A stretch of 64,000 nucleotides of DNA from Wuchereria bancrofti (lineage: Eukaryota > Nematoda > Chromadorea > Rhabditida > Onchocercidae): NCBI GenBank assembly GCA_005281725.1, contig SSBO01000009.1:3112163-3176162 (forward strand), given 5' to 3'. Of the stretch, positions 1-14,525 are shown in pieces (position 1 is the stretch's first letter; every line of letters begins with the position of its first letter). The position numbers and the translations under genes are program-made. The notes beneath the pieces were generated by a model. It saw only the letters and a program-made list of their open reading frames with translations, was not told where the DNA came from and searched no databases.

Positions 1-1174
1 AAAATAACATATGCCCATATGGCGACGAATGTGTTTTTGCACATGGAGAAAAAGAGCTTCGTCTTCCACCACAGGTAATGCTATTTTTATCTATTTAAGA
101 GGATTACTGATATGATTTGATCAAAAATATAATCGACATTTTGATCAATTAAAATGCGCTACTTAATTTTAACGTATTTTAACCAGTGGAAATGTCGATT
201 ATATTTTTCGAACTATCATTGACAAAGCTTCATATTTACAATTTAAGATAGTTTTAGGCTCATCCAAAATACAAAACTCAATTATGCAATAAATTCTCAG
301 TGTGGAACTACTGTCCGTACGGTGCACGTTGTCAATATATACATCAACGTGTAAATGAAATGTCAAAAATTGGTACAGATATGGTAAGTAATTTCTTCTC
401 ATTTCGTTTGAATTATTTTGTATTTCATCAGTAAGATTAACTGATTAATTCGCTAATAATCTATTAGACTAATTAATGATTAATTAATTATTCCATTTTA
501 GTTGCAAATTAAAAAAAATACAGGAAGAAATAGTGAGAAGAATTTGCAACGTCCTTCTAGATGTTTTATTATAAAACATATGAATAAAAGGTTAGTATCA
601 TTAAGATTTTTTTGAACTCTTTCAACAATTTAATATTATAAAATGTTTTAAGTAAGATTTTCTTTTTTTACTTGTATCCTCTTTCTCTCTCTCTCTCTCT
701 TTCATATTTTTTCAGCATTGAAAGTACTAATTCATCAGTTGCTCTTGGAAATCATTCATCGTTTGATGAACATGGCGGATTTTACTCATCTCTAACAAAT
801 ACCGATTTCAATGGTGATGAAAAGAGAGGGCAATCAATAAAGGTATTTTAAAATTGACACTATACACCAAACCAAGTTCAAGTCAAATTAGATTAATATC
901 TTTCAGATCTTCCAGAATCATTTTAGGTATCTTTTGTATACAAACATCCCAACAATTATATCATCAAATTAACTTAATCGTATGAAATAATGAAGCAAAC
1001 TTTGACACATTTTTACAGGGATCCGGTTTAATACTTCATCCGGATTATTCTATCAGCTACGATGATACTGAATCTCATCTTAATACAGAAATAGGCACAA
1101 ATAATATCATTTTAAATCAATTTCGTGAACATTTTAATAATATGTTAGTTCTTATTAATGCTTCTTCAGTCTGA
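1..1174 (+). CDS. CCCH tandem zinc-finger RNA-binding protein (5' partial)
   Basis: Exons 1-74 (entered at position 3), 258-383, 502-590, 716-842 and 1019-1174 join in phase to a TGA stop at 1172-1174. The window opens inside the first CCCH finger: the residues [11 protein letters not shown] keep its later cysteines and histidine and are followed by ELRLPPQ. The second finger is complete in exon 2, with C-x8-C-x5-C-x3-H spacing ([10 protein letters not shown], then PYGARC, then QYIH). After the fingers comes a Ser/Asn/Asp-rich, probably disordered tail of about 130 residues. The two-finger layout is typical of the nematode POS-1/MEX-5/OMA group and of TIS11/TTP proteins, which bind mRNA 3' UTRs in cytoplasm and control translation or decay. 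Which member this is cannot be told because the N-terminus lies outside the window. It is convergent with the kinase gene that ends at 3400. Confidence 0.85.
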
Positions 1175-3399
1175 TTACTTCATGCTATTTTTATGAGAAT
1201 TATCACAATTTATTTTTTTTTTTAGTTAAAATTATTAGCTACCATAAAAAGACTGTTAATTAGGTTCAAAATATAAAAATTTTAGGAAAATCGAAGATAA
1301 CGACAATATATTTTCACGATCTTGTTTTTCACGAATTACATCAAGTTAAACGGAATGATCTAATCAAGCATAGGAAGTCATTAATCCAGTTTAAGCGGGT
1401 TATGCAAAATTCTATTTATTATACTTTTCCCATTAATTTCTTGAGAAGTGCATTTTCAATTTTCAAGTATTAAAAAAAGATTCGTAAGTTATCGATTACT
1501 TCTACTAAAGCGCATTATTCGTTTTTTCTACTTCACATGGTTACTTGAGATGTCATACGTTGAAGGTAAGTTAAGGATCAAAGTTTTAGAACAAATGTCA
1601 TCATTCCCTATTAGTTAGAAATATTTTTTTTTTTCATCTCAAATGATTTTCAAATTCTTCCAAATGTTTATCTTCAAATTTAAAGAATATTTGAAAATGC
1701 GACAATAAAATATATTATAAATTTGAAGTAATTGTTATTCATTTGTTAGTGCTATTACAAATTGTATTAACGATATATTTTGGCGATATATGACAAAAAT
1801 TTTTAATTCGCTCCGTATATCAACGTTTAACTTATTATTGTTCTAGCAATACATGTGACACGGTAAGATGCATTTCTATTAGCTTATTGTGCGAGCAAAG
1901 ATTCGTAATATTGCTGTATTACCACTTTATTTAAAAAAAAAAATTGTTTTATGCGCTGTGGTATTTAAAATTTGATAGTTCTTCTTATGTCAGAATTAGT
2001 TCCTTAGTATATTCTTTTATCATACATTTCTTATTTCGTAAATACTTTTCAAATTTTCAATTTATAAACAATAAAACTATATTATATTATTGATTTTCTT
2101 AGAAAACTAAATATTATTATTATCTTTTTTTAATAAAATATTCTCCAATTTATTCAATCAAATGATTTTCAGAGGAATCATAGTGAGATTGAGCTAATAG
2201 TGCATAATTAAGTCATAGCGCTCATTCCTTTATTAAACTTTTATTACTATTTTTTACCCAAACTTTTGAAAAATGAAGAATCTATTAAATTTATTGATTA
2301 TTATATTCTTAATAATTTTTTTATCATTGTGATATGTTATGCTTATGAATTCATAACACTGTTATTTATTTCGTGAATTTGTTCACGTTTTCTTTTTCAC
2401 GCATTCGGTAGGTCTTATTGATTGTTGACTGAAATTTTACATTAACTTCATCAAGATGTCCTTTTTTTCTGTATAAAATATAAATATTGTTTACAGCATC
2501 TTACTCAGTTAGTTTCGTCTAATGAATTAAGATAGCAAAAATAGAATTATTTTCAGGTTACGAAGTTTTAAAAAAAGGTAACAATTTGAAACATCACATG
2601 TAATTTTTTCCTACAATCGTGGAAATGTTAATTCAGATATGTTATGGAGAAATGTTTTAATGAAGAAATGAATTGGTCATACTTAGATTAGGCAAAAATG
2701 ATTTACCCAATTCTCGTGATTATTTCATTCCTGTCTTCTTAAATTTCTTAACCACATAGTAAGTCAAGGATTATTAGAATCTATGTGATGAATTATCATT
2801 CAAAAGAAACAAAGTTATTTAGATCGTTTCTTTTTTGATAGAATAATAAACTGAAATGCGTCAATGAAATTTCGCATTGACAGGGGGAATAATAAATGAG
2901 ATTAGATTTGATTAATTTATTTTTTCTCAACTTAAATGTCAGCTGATTTTATGCAACAATGAAAAAACAAACGTTTAGTGAGCAACGCTTTGATGATAAA
3001 TTCGTTAAAATGCTACAGAATGAGAAGTTTGAGACCAGAAAGTTCGAAAAAGAACACAAATAATTTTTCATCATTTTTTTTAACCAGTCTATTTTTTATT
3101 TACAATACACATCTATAAACGATGTATCAAACTTTCTTCCATCATTTATTGAGGTGAAACAAAAAAATTAATACCTGTTTTGTCGTTAGTTTGAGTAAAT
3201 CATAATTTATTCTTAACTAAATTAAACAAATTTTTTATCACTTTTATTCTTGTGCTTGTTAATATTACCAATGAAATGTTGCATGCATTTAACCATTTGT
3301 TAATCTTACTCTACTAATTAAAAGAGAAATATTTAGATTAGTTTAATTAATACTTAAATTTATATCTTAGCAATTATTCTCCTTATCAAACCACATTCC
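1175..3399. other. Intergenic, AT-rich, no gene seen
   Basis: This lies between two convergent genes. It holds short poly-A and poly-T runs and many stops in all frames. No convincing exon, structural RNA or long repeat was seen on either strand. Confidence 0.6.
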
Positions 3400-6300
3400 C
3401 TATGATCCATTACTGATAACATTTCTATCCCTAACAGTTCCGATACTGTATGACAGCGATGATGTCTTATCACGGTGATCTTCCTGTGAAAGAGCATTAT
3501 CGAGCATATCTTTCCTTTTCATCCTCTCAACTTCAAATTTCTCATCTGCCGAATCGTTTTCTACCGTCCCTTTAGTATCTTTCTGCAAACATACAATAAT
3601 AAGTGATCAAATAGGAAAAAAATTCTTAATTTTATGATGTTTACATAAGGATTAATTAGAAGAGATAAGGATTAATTAATTAATTTACTATTATAGCTAT
3701 GCTCTGGAGATGTGTTCAGAATAGGAATTCGGAGAGGGAAAAAAGTAAAGATATAGTGATATGAATGATACGACAATTAAATAATTATTTTCATTTAGGC
3801 AAATCTGGTTTGATATTAGTAAGTATATTTATGAGTCTTTAAGTCTAATCATAAAGTTACATGTAAAAGTTAGCCAATAAAAAATCATACCAAAACATCT
3901 GTATCATATACTACATTATAATAATCTCGTTGATTGTCTAGTTTTAAATATGAATATTGATCTGTAATATCTTCCAATTGGCTAGCTAATTTTTGTCGAA
4001 TAGTTCCAAAATCAGGTCTCATCGAAGGTTCTTGTGCCCAACAACTACGCATTACTTCATAGCTGTAATGGTTTCATATTATTTTTTATATAAAATGACA
4101 TTAAAAATAAATCCTTTCTTTTCTAAAATAAGAAAAAAAATCAAATTATTCTTTTTTACTTCCTAAGACAGACATATTTCTATTCTGTGAAGTACTTTTT
4201 ATATTTTTTTTGTGAAGCCTTTCTTAAGAAAAAAAATTTTTTTTTAAGTAAAGTTAAATTTACTAGTTATTTGGGCAGTTATCCGGTTGATCCATTCGTC
4301 CACCAGCATCCAAATGATCCAAAATATCATCGGGTTGTATGCCTGGATATGGTGAACCGCCAAGTGTAACAATTTCAAACATTAATATGCCAAATGACCA
4401 ACTAAAATTTATGCCATATTTATTGGAATTTTAAAGTGTTTCATTTGTAAATTCTGAACTCATTTAAGCACCCAAAAAAAAAGAAAAAAAGGAAAGGAAA
4501 ATTTCTATCAAAGATCAATTTAGTTCTATGAATTTTGTATCAAATAAACAGATCTATCCATCATTTCATCATTTTATGATAGCATTGTGTTTGTTTAACT
4601 TTATAACTACGAAGTATATTGTAATTTAATAGTTTCCAAAAAGTATTTAATGCTAACACATCTGACTGCATAGTGAATTCATAATGTTTGATAGCTTCTG
4701 GGCTCATCCATTTCACCGGCAATCGTCCACCCTTACTTTTATAGTTGGCAGAATCACGATAAATATATCGACACAAGCCGAAGTCACCAATTTTTGCATT
4801 CGTTTTATCATGCACCAATATATTACGTGCCGCTACATCGCGGTGCACAAAACCTTTCTGACTAAGATATTCCTAAAAAATAATCCTTTTTCATTAATTA
4901 TAATTACATTAATCTTCATTGAAATTAAAAATTGAAATTTAATTCAGAATGATCTAATATATCAATGCAACTTGTCTTTTTGTACTTCCAAATTTTAACA
5001 AAAACTTTAATTGAAAATTTTTAATAAAAGTTACCAAGCCATAGCTAATTTGTACAGCAAACATTAATAATTGTTTAAGTGTTATCACTAAAGTCTGATC
5101 AATCTTTTCATTCAAATTTGGTTCATCATAATCGATACCCATTTCGGTGAGCTAGAAAAAAAGACAATAGTAAGCATTCGTTAACGCTGAGACATTTAAA
5201 AAATTTTTTAAAAAAAGTAGACAATATTCTCTATCCGTATTTCAAGTTAAGGTGTTGATTTCAAAGCAATGTTGCAAAAGCTTTTTAAATTGAATTAATC
5301 ATAACCTTCATCATATAAGCACATCGTTTCCTTAAGAAATGTAGCAAATCACCATCTGAGCAGTACTCAACAATCAAGCAGTAAGGTTCTGTTTCTGTGA
5401 TACATGCCAACATATTGACTAATCGTTCATGATAACCCAATGTTTTCATTAATGAAATTTCATTCAGGAATTCACTTTTCGATAGTTGATCAGCATATTC
5501 TGAAACAGTCACTTAATCATTTCATTAGTAGTTGTTCACTGATTGAAAAAGATAGAACAACATTTCACACTTTAATATATATAAATATATGTCCGGAAGA
5601 ATTCTTATCATCGTATGAAATAGCTTATGCAAAGAAGACAAAAATTCACTGATAACAAAGATTATCACCTAATAATTGATATGACATTAAATTCAGCTTC
5701 AATATGTAAAACGTGAAAGTTTTTTTGGTGATAATAAGACATTGAAAGATGAAACTTATCACTTGGATTATTAGTTAAGCCAAATTAAACGCATAGATGA
5801 TGCTAAATGCATCGAAAGGGACCAGTAACTATTAGAAGGAACATTAAAGTTATTTGAAATCATAACGAAATTGGAAACATTTTATTTTGAAAATGAGTAA
5901 AAGAGAAAAAAACTTAATAAAATTATACGCTATGCTAAAAAACGGAATCAAAACATAGAGTGCATTGCAATTACAAAGTTGTAACATTTAAAAATCATTG
6001 CCCTACTGATTAGACATATTTTTTTAAAGTTAAAATGAATAAGTGAGAAGTGTATTAAAAAGATCGATAAGTATTTTAAATGAGAATCAATAGTTTATTA
6101 TTTCAATCTGTTATTTCAATCTACTTTCATTACTTTCATAAACTAAGCACTTCATTTGTCTATTATTCAATGTCAAGAAACAAATGATATCAGCTAATAC
6201 AAATTTAAATAATTTCGTCTTTAACAAAACTATATTAAGAAAAAAGTATGTTCGCAGGATAAAAGAAATCAAATAATGCAATTTTAATTTATCATTCAAT

Positions 6301-9300
6301 TTCATTCTTAATTAGTATTAAACTGTCGACTGGTATTTTCACAAAGATACAACCACGATAATACTTCAGCAAATATTTACCCGATGGATATATATCATTT
6401 AAGGAAACAAACTTATAAACAGTTGCAAGCTTTAAACTAAATTACCTTTTCACTTCTGCACACATACAAAGAATTTTTTATATTGAAGAGAAATTGAATA
6501 GTTAGGTGCTAAAGTTAGCAAAAATTTAAATCAAACCTATCGCGACAAAACATAAAAGCACAATTATGTAAGCAACAAACTTCGAATTACATATTTTTAG
6601 GTAAGGGCAAATTAAGATAAAAGCGCTTGTGAGTAAGTAATACTGATTTTGTGTAAACACTTCGCCTTACCTAGCAATTTTTTCACTGCGACATCGCAAT
6701 TTTCGGCTCTCATCAAATTAATACCCAGAGTAGACTGAGCATTTTTATTCCCTTTTGCAATACCAATCAATCGACCTTTGTAAACCGATCCAAATGCTCC
6801 CGAGCCAAGCTTTTGATCATCGTAAATAATGAGATTTCGACGTTCCAACTCCCATATATCTTGTCTTTTATATATTTACATTATTATTTATACTTATTAT
6901 TAGAATATCATTCCTTTTAATCATTGGTTTCTTATCCAATTTGTCAAATTTTTTTGCTTAATTTTTTTTAACCATCAGATAAGAAGAATTACTAGTTAAT
7001 TTAAAAAAAAAAAAAAAAATTACAAATATATGAAACTGATGAAATAGATCTTAAAAAGCTATGAAAAAATATGCCTGCAAAGCTACAGAAAGCGCTGGTG
7101 ATAATAATAAATCGCTGGTGATAATAATAGATTTCGATAATAGCATTTTATTGATTTAATCAATTATCATTTACTTGGAAATGAGAACTAAATGACGGTG
7201 ATATTCTTTTATTCATCGAATCTACATCTTAAAAATAACTTACTTCTCTATAATTTATCGATTCTAAGCAATCAAGAAAACTATTTCTGTTTCTCTATAA
7301 TTTATCAAATGTCAGTCTATTTCATTCTAATACTCATTCAGATTGCTTCGTTCATTTCCTTAATGTCTTATTCTTTAATTGTATGAAAAACTTTCTCACC
7401 GTGATATTAAATCTTCGGAAACTTTAGAAGCTCTAGTTTCTAGTTGGAAGTATGGTAATAACTTATTTAAAAAAATTTAATTACAACTAACTTTTTTGGT
7501 AAATTAGTATATCTTAAATCGTTGTTGTATTTCATTTGTTCGAGCTTTAGTTGATGCATTTTCACTTTAGCATTTTGTTTTCGCTGAATCCAAATAAATG
7601 TGCCAACAAGAAGCAATAACAGAGTTGCCGTACTGCCAGCAATAAGTCCTGTTAATAAGCCTGGGCGTTGTTTCTTAAATGCTGAAAATACTATTTGAAA
7701 GGAAGAAGAATTTAGATAAGGAAACTGAGCCATGCAAGCAAAAAAAAGAAATCTTTTTTTAACAATTAAAAGGATGAATTATAAGGTTTGATAAATAATA
7801 AGCAGATAGATAGACATGCAGCAAATGATAAGTGATAAAGTATTCTCTTTGTTGCTGCTTAACAATTTACTCTTCCCAACAGATTAGAATTGAGTGATAT
7901 ATTAAAGTAGTGATAATATCTGTTTCTTGATAAAAATGCTTATATCATGAATGAATAAAAAAAAGTGATTATAAACCTGCAGAATCGATAAATATTCTGT
8001 TGGCTTTTGATTTCATGCCCAGTGCAACACCGCTTACTTCTGGATATGTCAAATTATGAGGGTCGATAACAGCGCATATTGTCACACCGTATAATTTGTT
8101 CATTTGCAAATTTGTTATTATTATCGATGCATTTACGAGGTTCAAATTTGCCTGGTTTAATTCAAAATTTAAGACAAAATATAATTGAAGCAATAAAAAG
8201 TGAAATGGATAAACGATCATTCAACTGATCAATCAATCTAATCGATTAATTAGTCAATATAAGTAAAACTTGTCAGCGTAAAAAAAGCTTCAACTTTTTA
8301 TATTCATTTAAATTACATGAAAAAAAGAAAGCAGATTTAAAGTTTACCGCACATGTGCCATTATTATTAAATTTTGGACAATTTGTCGCATTACCCAAAA
8401 TATGGCGCATATCAACACCAAGCAATTCTACCTGTAACTTATAGCGTTCATTTATTTAAAAATGAATAACTGTAAAGAAACTATTTCGAGATATTCTTTG
8501 TCATAAATGATAAACCGAATAAAATATGCTTATTTGTACTTTATCTAACATCGTAATCTCAACATAAAATCGATGTTTAAATAATTTAAGTATTAGTAAA
8601 GTATGAGCTTCAGATAATATTTTTTTCAGAAGTAGATTGCAAGCAATCGTAATGCAAAACAGTAAATTTGTACATGAATAGAAATATTGAAATATTTTGT
8701 GGAAAAAATGATAAGATGATTACTTTAGTGATAATAAACGTATTTAACACACTTCTCATATTTATTTTTAAGTGGCTAAGTTGTATAAGAAGTTGAATAA
8801 AGAAAGTAATAATGTTCAAATATTAAAAAGATTTGCTCCTATTAATTAATATTAATGAAAAGTAAGCAAAGGAAACTAACATCAATTTCTCGATCAAATG
8901 GTTCAGCATCACCATAAAAAGCTACAAAATAAAGTGGTTTTTTGTTCATTAACGTGGACCGGAACGTCACGTTAACAGTTATATTGCTATTTATGTCATC
9001 CGAATTAATATGATCATTGAGAATGTGATAACTGAATCCCTCTACTTGACCGCACATTGGTGGATGATGTATCAACGGTCTATCGTCACATGGACTATTC
9101 CGTACGGTATCACAATCTCAAACAGAAATATTCAAACTTTATCAAGAATTTCGATTATTAAAGTGCATAGATAAAGTGGATAATTGATTAATTGTAGATG
9201 ATAACTGATAAATTTTCAACTGATAAATTATTCGTTATTTACTTATACTTAATCCGAATATGCAAAATAATAAATATACTGAATTTTGGAAGGAATTCAA

Positions 9301-12300
9301 GTAAATAATGATAACAAAACTTCTTCCAATTTAAAAGCATTTCCTTTTCCATATTTCCATTTCTTTAAAAGCATGCAAATCACATTATGAATTATCATTG
9401 GAAAATTCACACTCTATTATTTCACTAAATTCACATGTTTTTTTTTTATTTAAATTCAAATTCAAGTTTAATTAGTGAAATTCATTCTTTCGAAGTTATC
9501 CATTTGAATTGAGTTTGATAAAGACTAACTTATTTTTAATGGTTTCATTGAATTTTGATCGAAATCATTGTTTGTTTTCGTAGTACCGCAACGATAACTC
9601 TGAACTCCACTAACATAATACAAGAATTGACATTTGCGATACATTAAATCTGCGCCAAATTCAGCAACCAAAGTTCGTGGCTCTTCGCTTCTCTCCTAAA
9701 AAACAAATTTCCGTGCTCTGCGCAAATTTATAGGTGCCTTATCTTCAGTTGCAGTACACTGTCGCATTTTTGTTATAGTTTGTCATCTTAGAATAATGAT
9801 ATATTTATATGATTATAATTGAAAAAATATTTCTGACTTTTGTTAGATGTGGAAGAAAACTTTTCCCAAAGTTGAATTCATTTAAAAGTTGTTTAATAAG
9901 AAATTTTAAAAAAGTGTAAAAAGTAAAACTAACGAATTCTGGAGCTGGTACTGCTTTCGATAAATCGGGAATATTACAGCTTACCATATGGAAGAGTAAA
10001 TCTATCTTTATATCCTTTTCACCCAATGGCCAATCTAAAATCCGGAATAATTCGAATCGTTATTGCTATTGAAATTTAAACTACAATTAATGAAATAACA
10101 AAGCTTTTAACTTTGTCAGTTCTTAAAATGACTTAAAATAGCGCAGGTTGAAGTGAAATCCATTGAAGACGATTTTAAATGAAGAAACCAAAATAATTAA
10201 TTATCTTCCACTTATTGAATTATCGTTGTATTAATTAGTTGCAATGTGTAATGTTTGGAATGTTTGGAAGACAATCCATAAAAAAATAAACAATGCAATG
10301 CACAAAATAAAATATATTTACCATATTTTGGTGTTGCATACTGTAAAATTAATTTGATGGTTCCATTAGAGTAGTAACCATTTTCGCTGAATGATTGATT
10401 CTGCAAAATGAAAGTTTTAAGAAAGATTTCAAGGTAAGATCACCCATGAGAATCCCTTTATAGTTCATATTTGATTCTATAGTTGTTAAATTAATTGAAA
10501 AAAAAATGATCAAGGAGTTCTAATAAATTTGAAAATTTCGAAAACAATTTTACTTCACACATCACTGCAACTTTCTCTTCAGTAAATATATAAAAGAAAC
10601 AAATGTAATTTAGTAATTTTAACAAAATTGCAAATATGGAATATTCTTGTAGAAATTTGTTTAATAGAATTAATGAAAATAAACCGACAAAGTTAATAGA
10701 TTCTTAAATTAGGTATTAGGCAATGAAAAAATATAACTTACGATATATTCCATAGATTTGACGGTTAAATTTTCTACAATTTCAGGTGAAGTTGCGGGTA
10801 TTTCTTGTACGTTGCTAAAATTGCTAATTCCTCCAGTTGTCACAGATGCAAGTTGGAATAACAATGGATTACAAAAATTTGTTTCAGATTTCGTATAATT
10901 TAGCTGCGATGTTGTTGTTGTAAGCTGAAAATGAGATAAATTACATTTCAGTCGGAATTGAAACATAAAAATTACTTCATTTTCATTTCAATTCTGTATC
11001 ACATTTTAAATCTCAAAATTTAAATCTGAGATTTGTTTAGTAGAGAGATTAAGTCAACAAATTTAATTTTTTACTTTAAAAATTCCAAACATTTCGAGGC
11101 TATTGAAAGAATATGTTTTAATGGACCATTAAATTACAAATCAAATTATCTCAATTGCAAATTATCAAATTTTTGTCAAAAAGTCTATGTAAATGAGAAG
11201 TATTTTGGGACTAAATTTTGTTCATCTCTTTCGCTTTTTCTTTATTTCACTTTCTCAAAGTTAAACAAGTGAATAAGTGAGATGCGACAAGACAAAACAA
11301 ATGCTACTAACACTTATTGGTAGTTACGCCTTAATTATACTTTAATTATGAATGCCTATATTTTATTCTATTTTGCATTTTATATGGGATTGTTATCGAC
11401 AATATTTTAAGGTTAACATTTTCTAAATAATGTCAACAATAAAAATTAGCTGCCAGGAAAGAGAAAAAAACGCATATCAAAGTATTAAATTTGTTAAGGC
11501 TTATAAAAAATGAAAGTGTAAAACTTACAAATTGATGGCTATACTCATTGTCCCCAACTTTTTTCATTATTTTTAACAAATACAATGTTCCATTACCATT
11601 CCATGTAATATTGATAGAATATGAGGGTGTATAGATCCATTTAATATGTTTCGGTATTTCAGGTTTTGGCCCTTCGTTTATGTTACCACCACATGTCTCC
11701 CAGCAAATTTTCTTATCACGAATCTTATCATCCTATAAACATTATCACGAATCTTATCATCCTATAAACATATAAAATATGCAATAAATTCTAGCAGTGT
11801 TTCTATGATGCTTTCTTTATTCTTTTTTTTTCATTTTGAAATTTTAAATTGTTATCATTTTTCAAAATTTTATTATTGTTTTTTAAAAATAATGAGTAAG
11901 CGTACGTATTAGCAGTAACTGTACGTGTTTGACGATACTGCTTTTTCTACCTTTTATTTTTTTTCGCATTGGGATGAATTTAAATTGAATGAAATTATAA
12001 ACTTAAAATAAAAAAAAAATTTTTTAAAAACTTAAAATAAAAAAAAATAATTTTTCATCCTATCAAACAAACAGAGTTAATAACTGTAAAGATTGCAAAG
12101 AAAAAAAGATGAAAAACTAAAATCAAAATCGCAGAAGTCATAAAGGAAAATAAATTAGCTAATCGAGTAGGAGTCAATTCAGAGTTGTAAATTTCTGTCC
12201 TCTTTTAATTATTCTCTTAAAGGATGGAAGAAGTACTTTTTCACGTATATTATTTATCCAGTTTGAAAAAATTTTAAACTCACGCAAAGGTCATTTGCCA

Positions 12301-12984
12301 TACTCTTGTTGCACTGTTCTTCACAATATTTTGAAGATTGCTGAAAATTCATCACAATAATTGTTTCTTTCTTTCTTTTTTTTTATTCTTCATTGAATTA
12401 TTTTAATCTCAGTTTTTTTTTTTTTTTGTTAGAAATATAAAAACAGTCTTGCAAAATTAGTTTTTGTTTGCACTATTTAGTTTTTTTTTTTTAAATTTAA
12501 AGTTGAAAAACGATTGATTTTGTGAAATTATAAGCAAAATATACATCAAAAAAACTTTTCATTTTAAACATATCATTAGTCTACTTGAAATACACCAACT
12601 TCTAAAATTCAAAATCGCTTTTTTAAGTTAAATCATTTCTGATTACTAGTTAAGCTAAATTGAAAATGGGCTCAATGATTGATACTATTAAATCTCATTT
12701 CACATTTCAGTATGCTTTAGTATATATCTCAAATCAACACAAAAAACGAAATTTATGTTAGAAAATCTTTATAAGTAATTAATTCAAATTAAATTAACAT
12801 GACACTTCTGGGAAAAAATAATGGTACAATTATCATGATATGATACCTTATCATCGATGACACATTTGGCGACACACCTTAGTTGACAAATGCGTATTTG
12901 TGATAAGTCCGAATTGGTCGTATCTCCGCCATTTATTCGTAAAATGATAAATAAGAACAATATCCATAACTGACACATTAGCAA
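3400..12984 (-). CDS. Receptor tyrosine kinase with Cys-rich and FN3-type ectodomain
   Basis: Eighteen exons: 12984-12847, 12340-12284, 11732-11529, 10924-10742, 10400-10322, 10034-9934, 9695-9530, 9116-8881, 8431-8348, 8151-7977, 7681-7492, 6864-6671, 5499-5306, 5151-5035, 4872-4658, 4401-4264, 4062-3891, 3582-3400. All phases agree and give 941 aa. Residues 1-20 look like a signal peptide. A cysteine-rich part (to about 80) is followed by fibronectin-III-like segments and many N-glycosylation sites. A membrane helix lies at about 483-505. The kinase domain has the Gly loop LGSGAFG (557-563), VAVK lysine 599, helix-C Glu616, HRDVAARN (716-723), DFG (736-738) and SPE (763-765), with tyrosines in the activation loop, so all catalytic residues are present. 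It should phosphorylate tyrosines at the plasma membrane after ligand binding. It resembles nematode-specific RTKs; no vertebrate class is assigned. The donor of exon 7 (9530) and the weak acceptors at 9116 and 6864 are the least certain joins. Confidence 0.9.
11713..11770. repeat. 29-bp tandem duplication carrying a 3' splice site
   Basis: Positions 11713-11741 and 11742-11770 are identical 29-mers. They cover the start of kinase exon 3 (minus strand) and the acceptor in front of it, so two acceptor copies stand 29 nt apart. Only the copy next to the exon body keeps the reading frame. Confidence 0.9.
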
Positions 12985-14525
12985 TAATAGTTCGAATCGT
13001 GAGAATGCTCCATTCGATGTCGTTAAAATTGACTTTCCTTCATTTAAAATATTTATTTTAAATTAAGCGAAAATAATTTGTGGATTTTTACAAACTTCAC
13101 ATTCGTCATAACGTATATTTCATTTTTAAAAATTTAAAATAATTTTCAAAAGGTTTAGGGGAAAAGCTTATTTTTTTAAAGAAACGACCAGATATTAATG
13201 AAAATTATTTCAGTTTAATTTAATCGATGTGCACAGTGTTAAAATTATCTTCAAAATTACGAAACTACAAACAAAAAAGTTTAATTCAATGCATTAGTTT
13301 TTAACTATATATTTTGGTACTTTATTAAATTAGAATTTAAATGAAGTTTATGTAAACCAAATTAAGAATTCATTATTTAAGTAATCCCAAGAATGGCTTC
13401 TTTTATAACTATAAATCTGTAAAAACTTTTTCAATTAATCTTTTTTCATCCTTCAGAAATTCCTCCGCTCTTAATGTGAATTTTATTAGACTACAAAGGT
13501 CGAACACTTCAGTTTAATCATTTTATTTAACTAATAATATCTTCTTCTACACATTAAAACTTGCCAAAATGTATAATTTAAAAGAAATTAAATAATTTTT
13601 TTTTCTGGTCAACGAGATTACTTTGAGCCAATTAGTCATAAAAAAAGGTCAAAACTTGGCCAAAAATAAAACATCCATAAATTTGTTTAACAAGAAAAAA
13701 TTTGGTGATGCAGCAAAATAATTTGCGGATAAGTATAAAAAGATTTTACATTTTTAAAATGCATCAAGATGAATTCAGAAGAAAGCTAATCATTAGCTTA
13801 TATTAATTGATACTTCATAAATATTAATTGATATTTCATAAAAATGACGTTTCGATTCATTTCACGTTTTACTACGCTCAACATTTCACGCTTAAAACCT
13901 CAATTATTTATTACAACATTAAACAAAAGAACTATTTTACTATTATGCAAAATCTCTATCATACAATATTCAATCAGTTAATATTGTCATTTCAGGAAGT
14001 CTTTTACTTCAAAAAAATTTCTCTAAGAATTCTGTTCACCTTTACGCTAATTATATGGTATTTATTCAGAAGAGTCATAAAGTTCCTTAAGAATTCTATT
14101 CTAGAGAAGATGAGTGTTATCACATTGATAGTGGATAGAGAATGTGATAAGCACTAATTTTGTTTTAACAGGAAATTTTGCTAGAAGTGGAATAAAATAG
14201 CAAATAGTAAGAATAGAAATGACATTCTAATTTGACAGGAAGAATTTTTTTAAAAAAATAATATTTGAGAGTTTTTGAGAGCTAATAAACTTTTATCAAT
14301 TCCATAATGTATGACAATTATTAATTGTGCATTTTGCAATGGATAAAACATAATTTTAGAATTTAACTTTAACATTGATGATTTATGCATAATTGAAGGA
14401 TATGAATATATTAGTATGTTGCTTTCCTTCTTTTGACTAAAGGCCAATTCTTAAATAGCACTTAAAAACCTAATATCGCCTGAATGTTCGCAAGTTTCTA
14501 AAATTACCAACATTCTCTTCCATAG
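12985..14525. other. Intergenic upstream of the kinase gene
   Basis: This region should hold the kinase promoter. It is AT-rich with poly-A and poly-T runs. An open stretch of 109 codons on the plus strand (13828-14157) is rich in Phe, Ile and Tyr and has no motif recognised; it could be an upstream part of the remnant at 14526 or chance. Confidence 0.4.
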
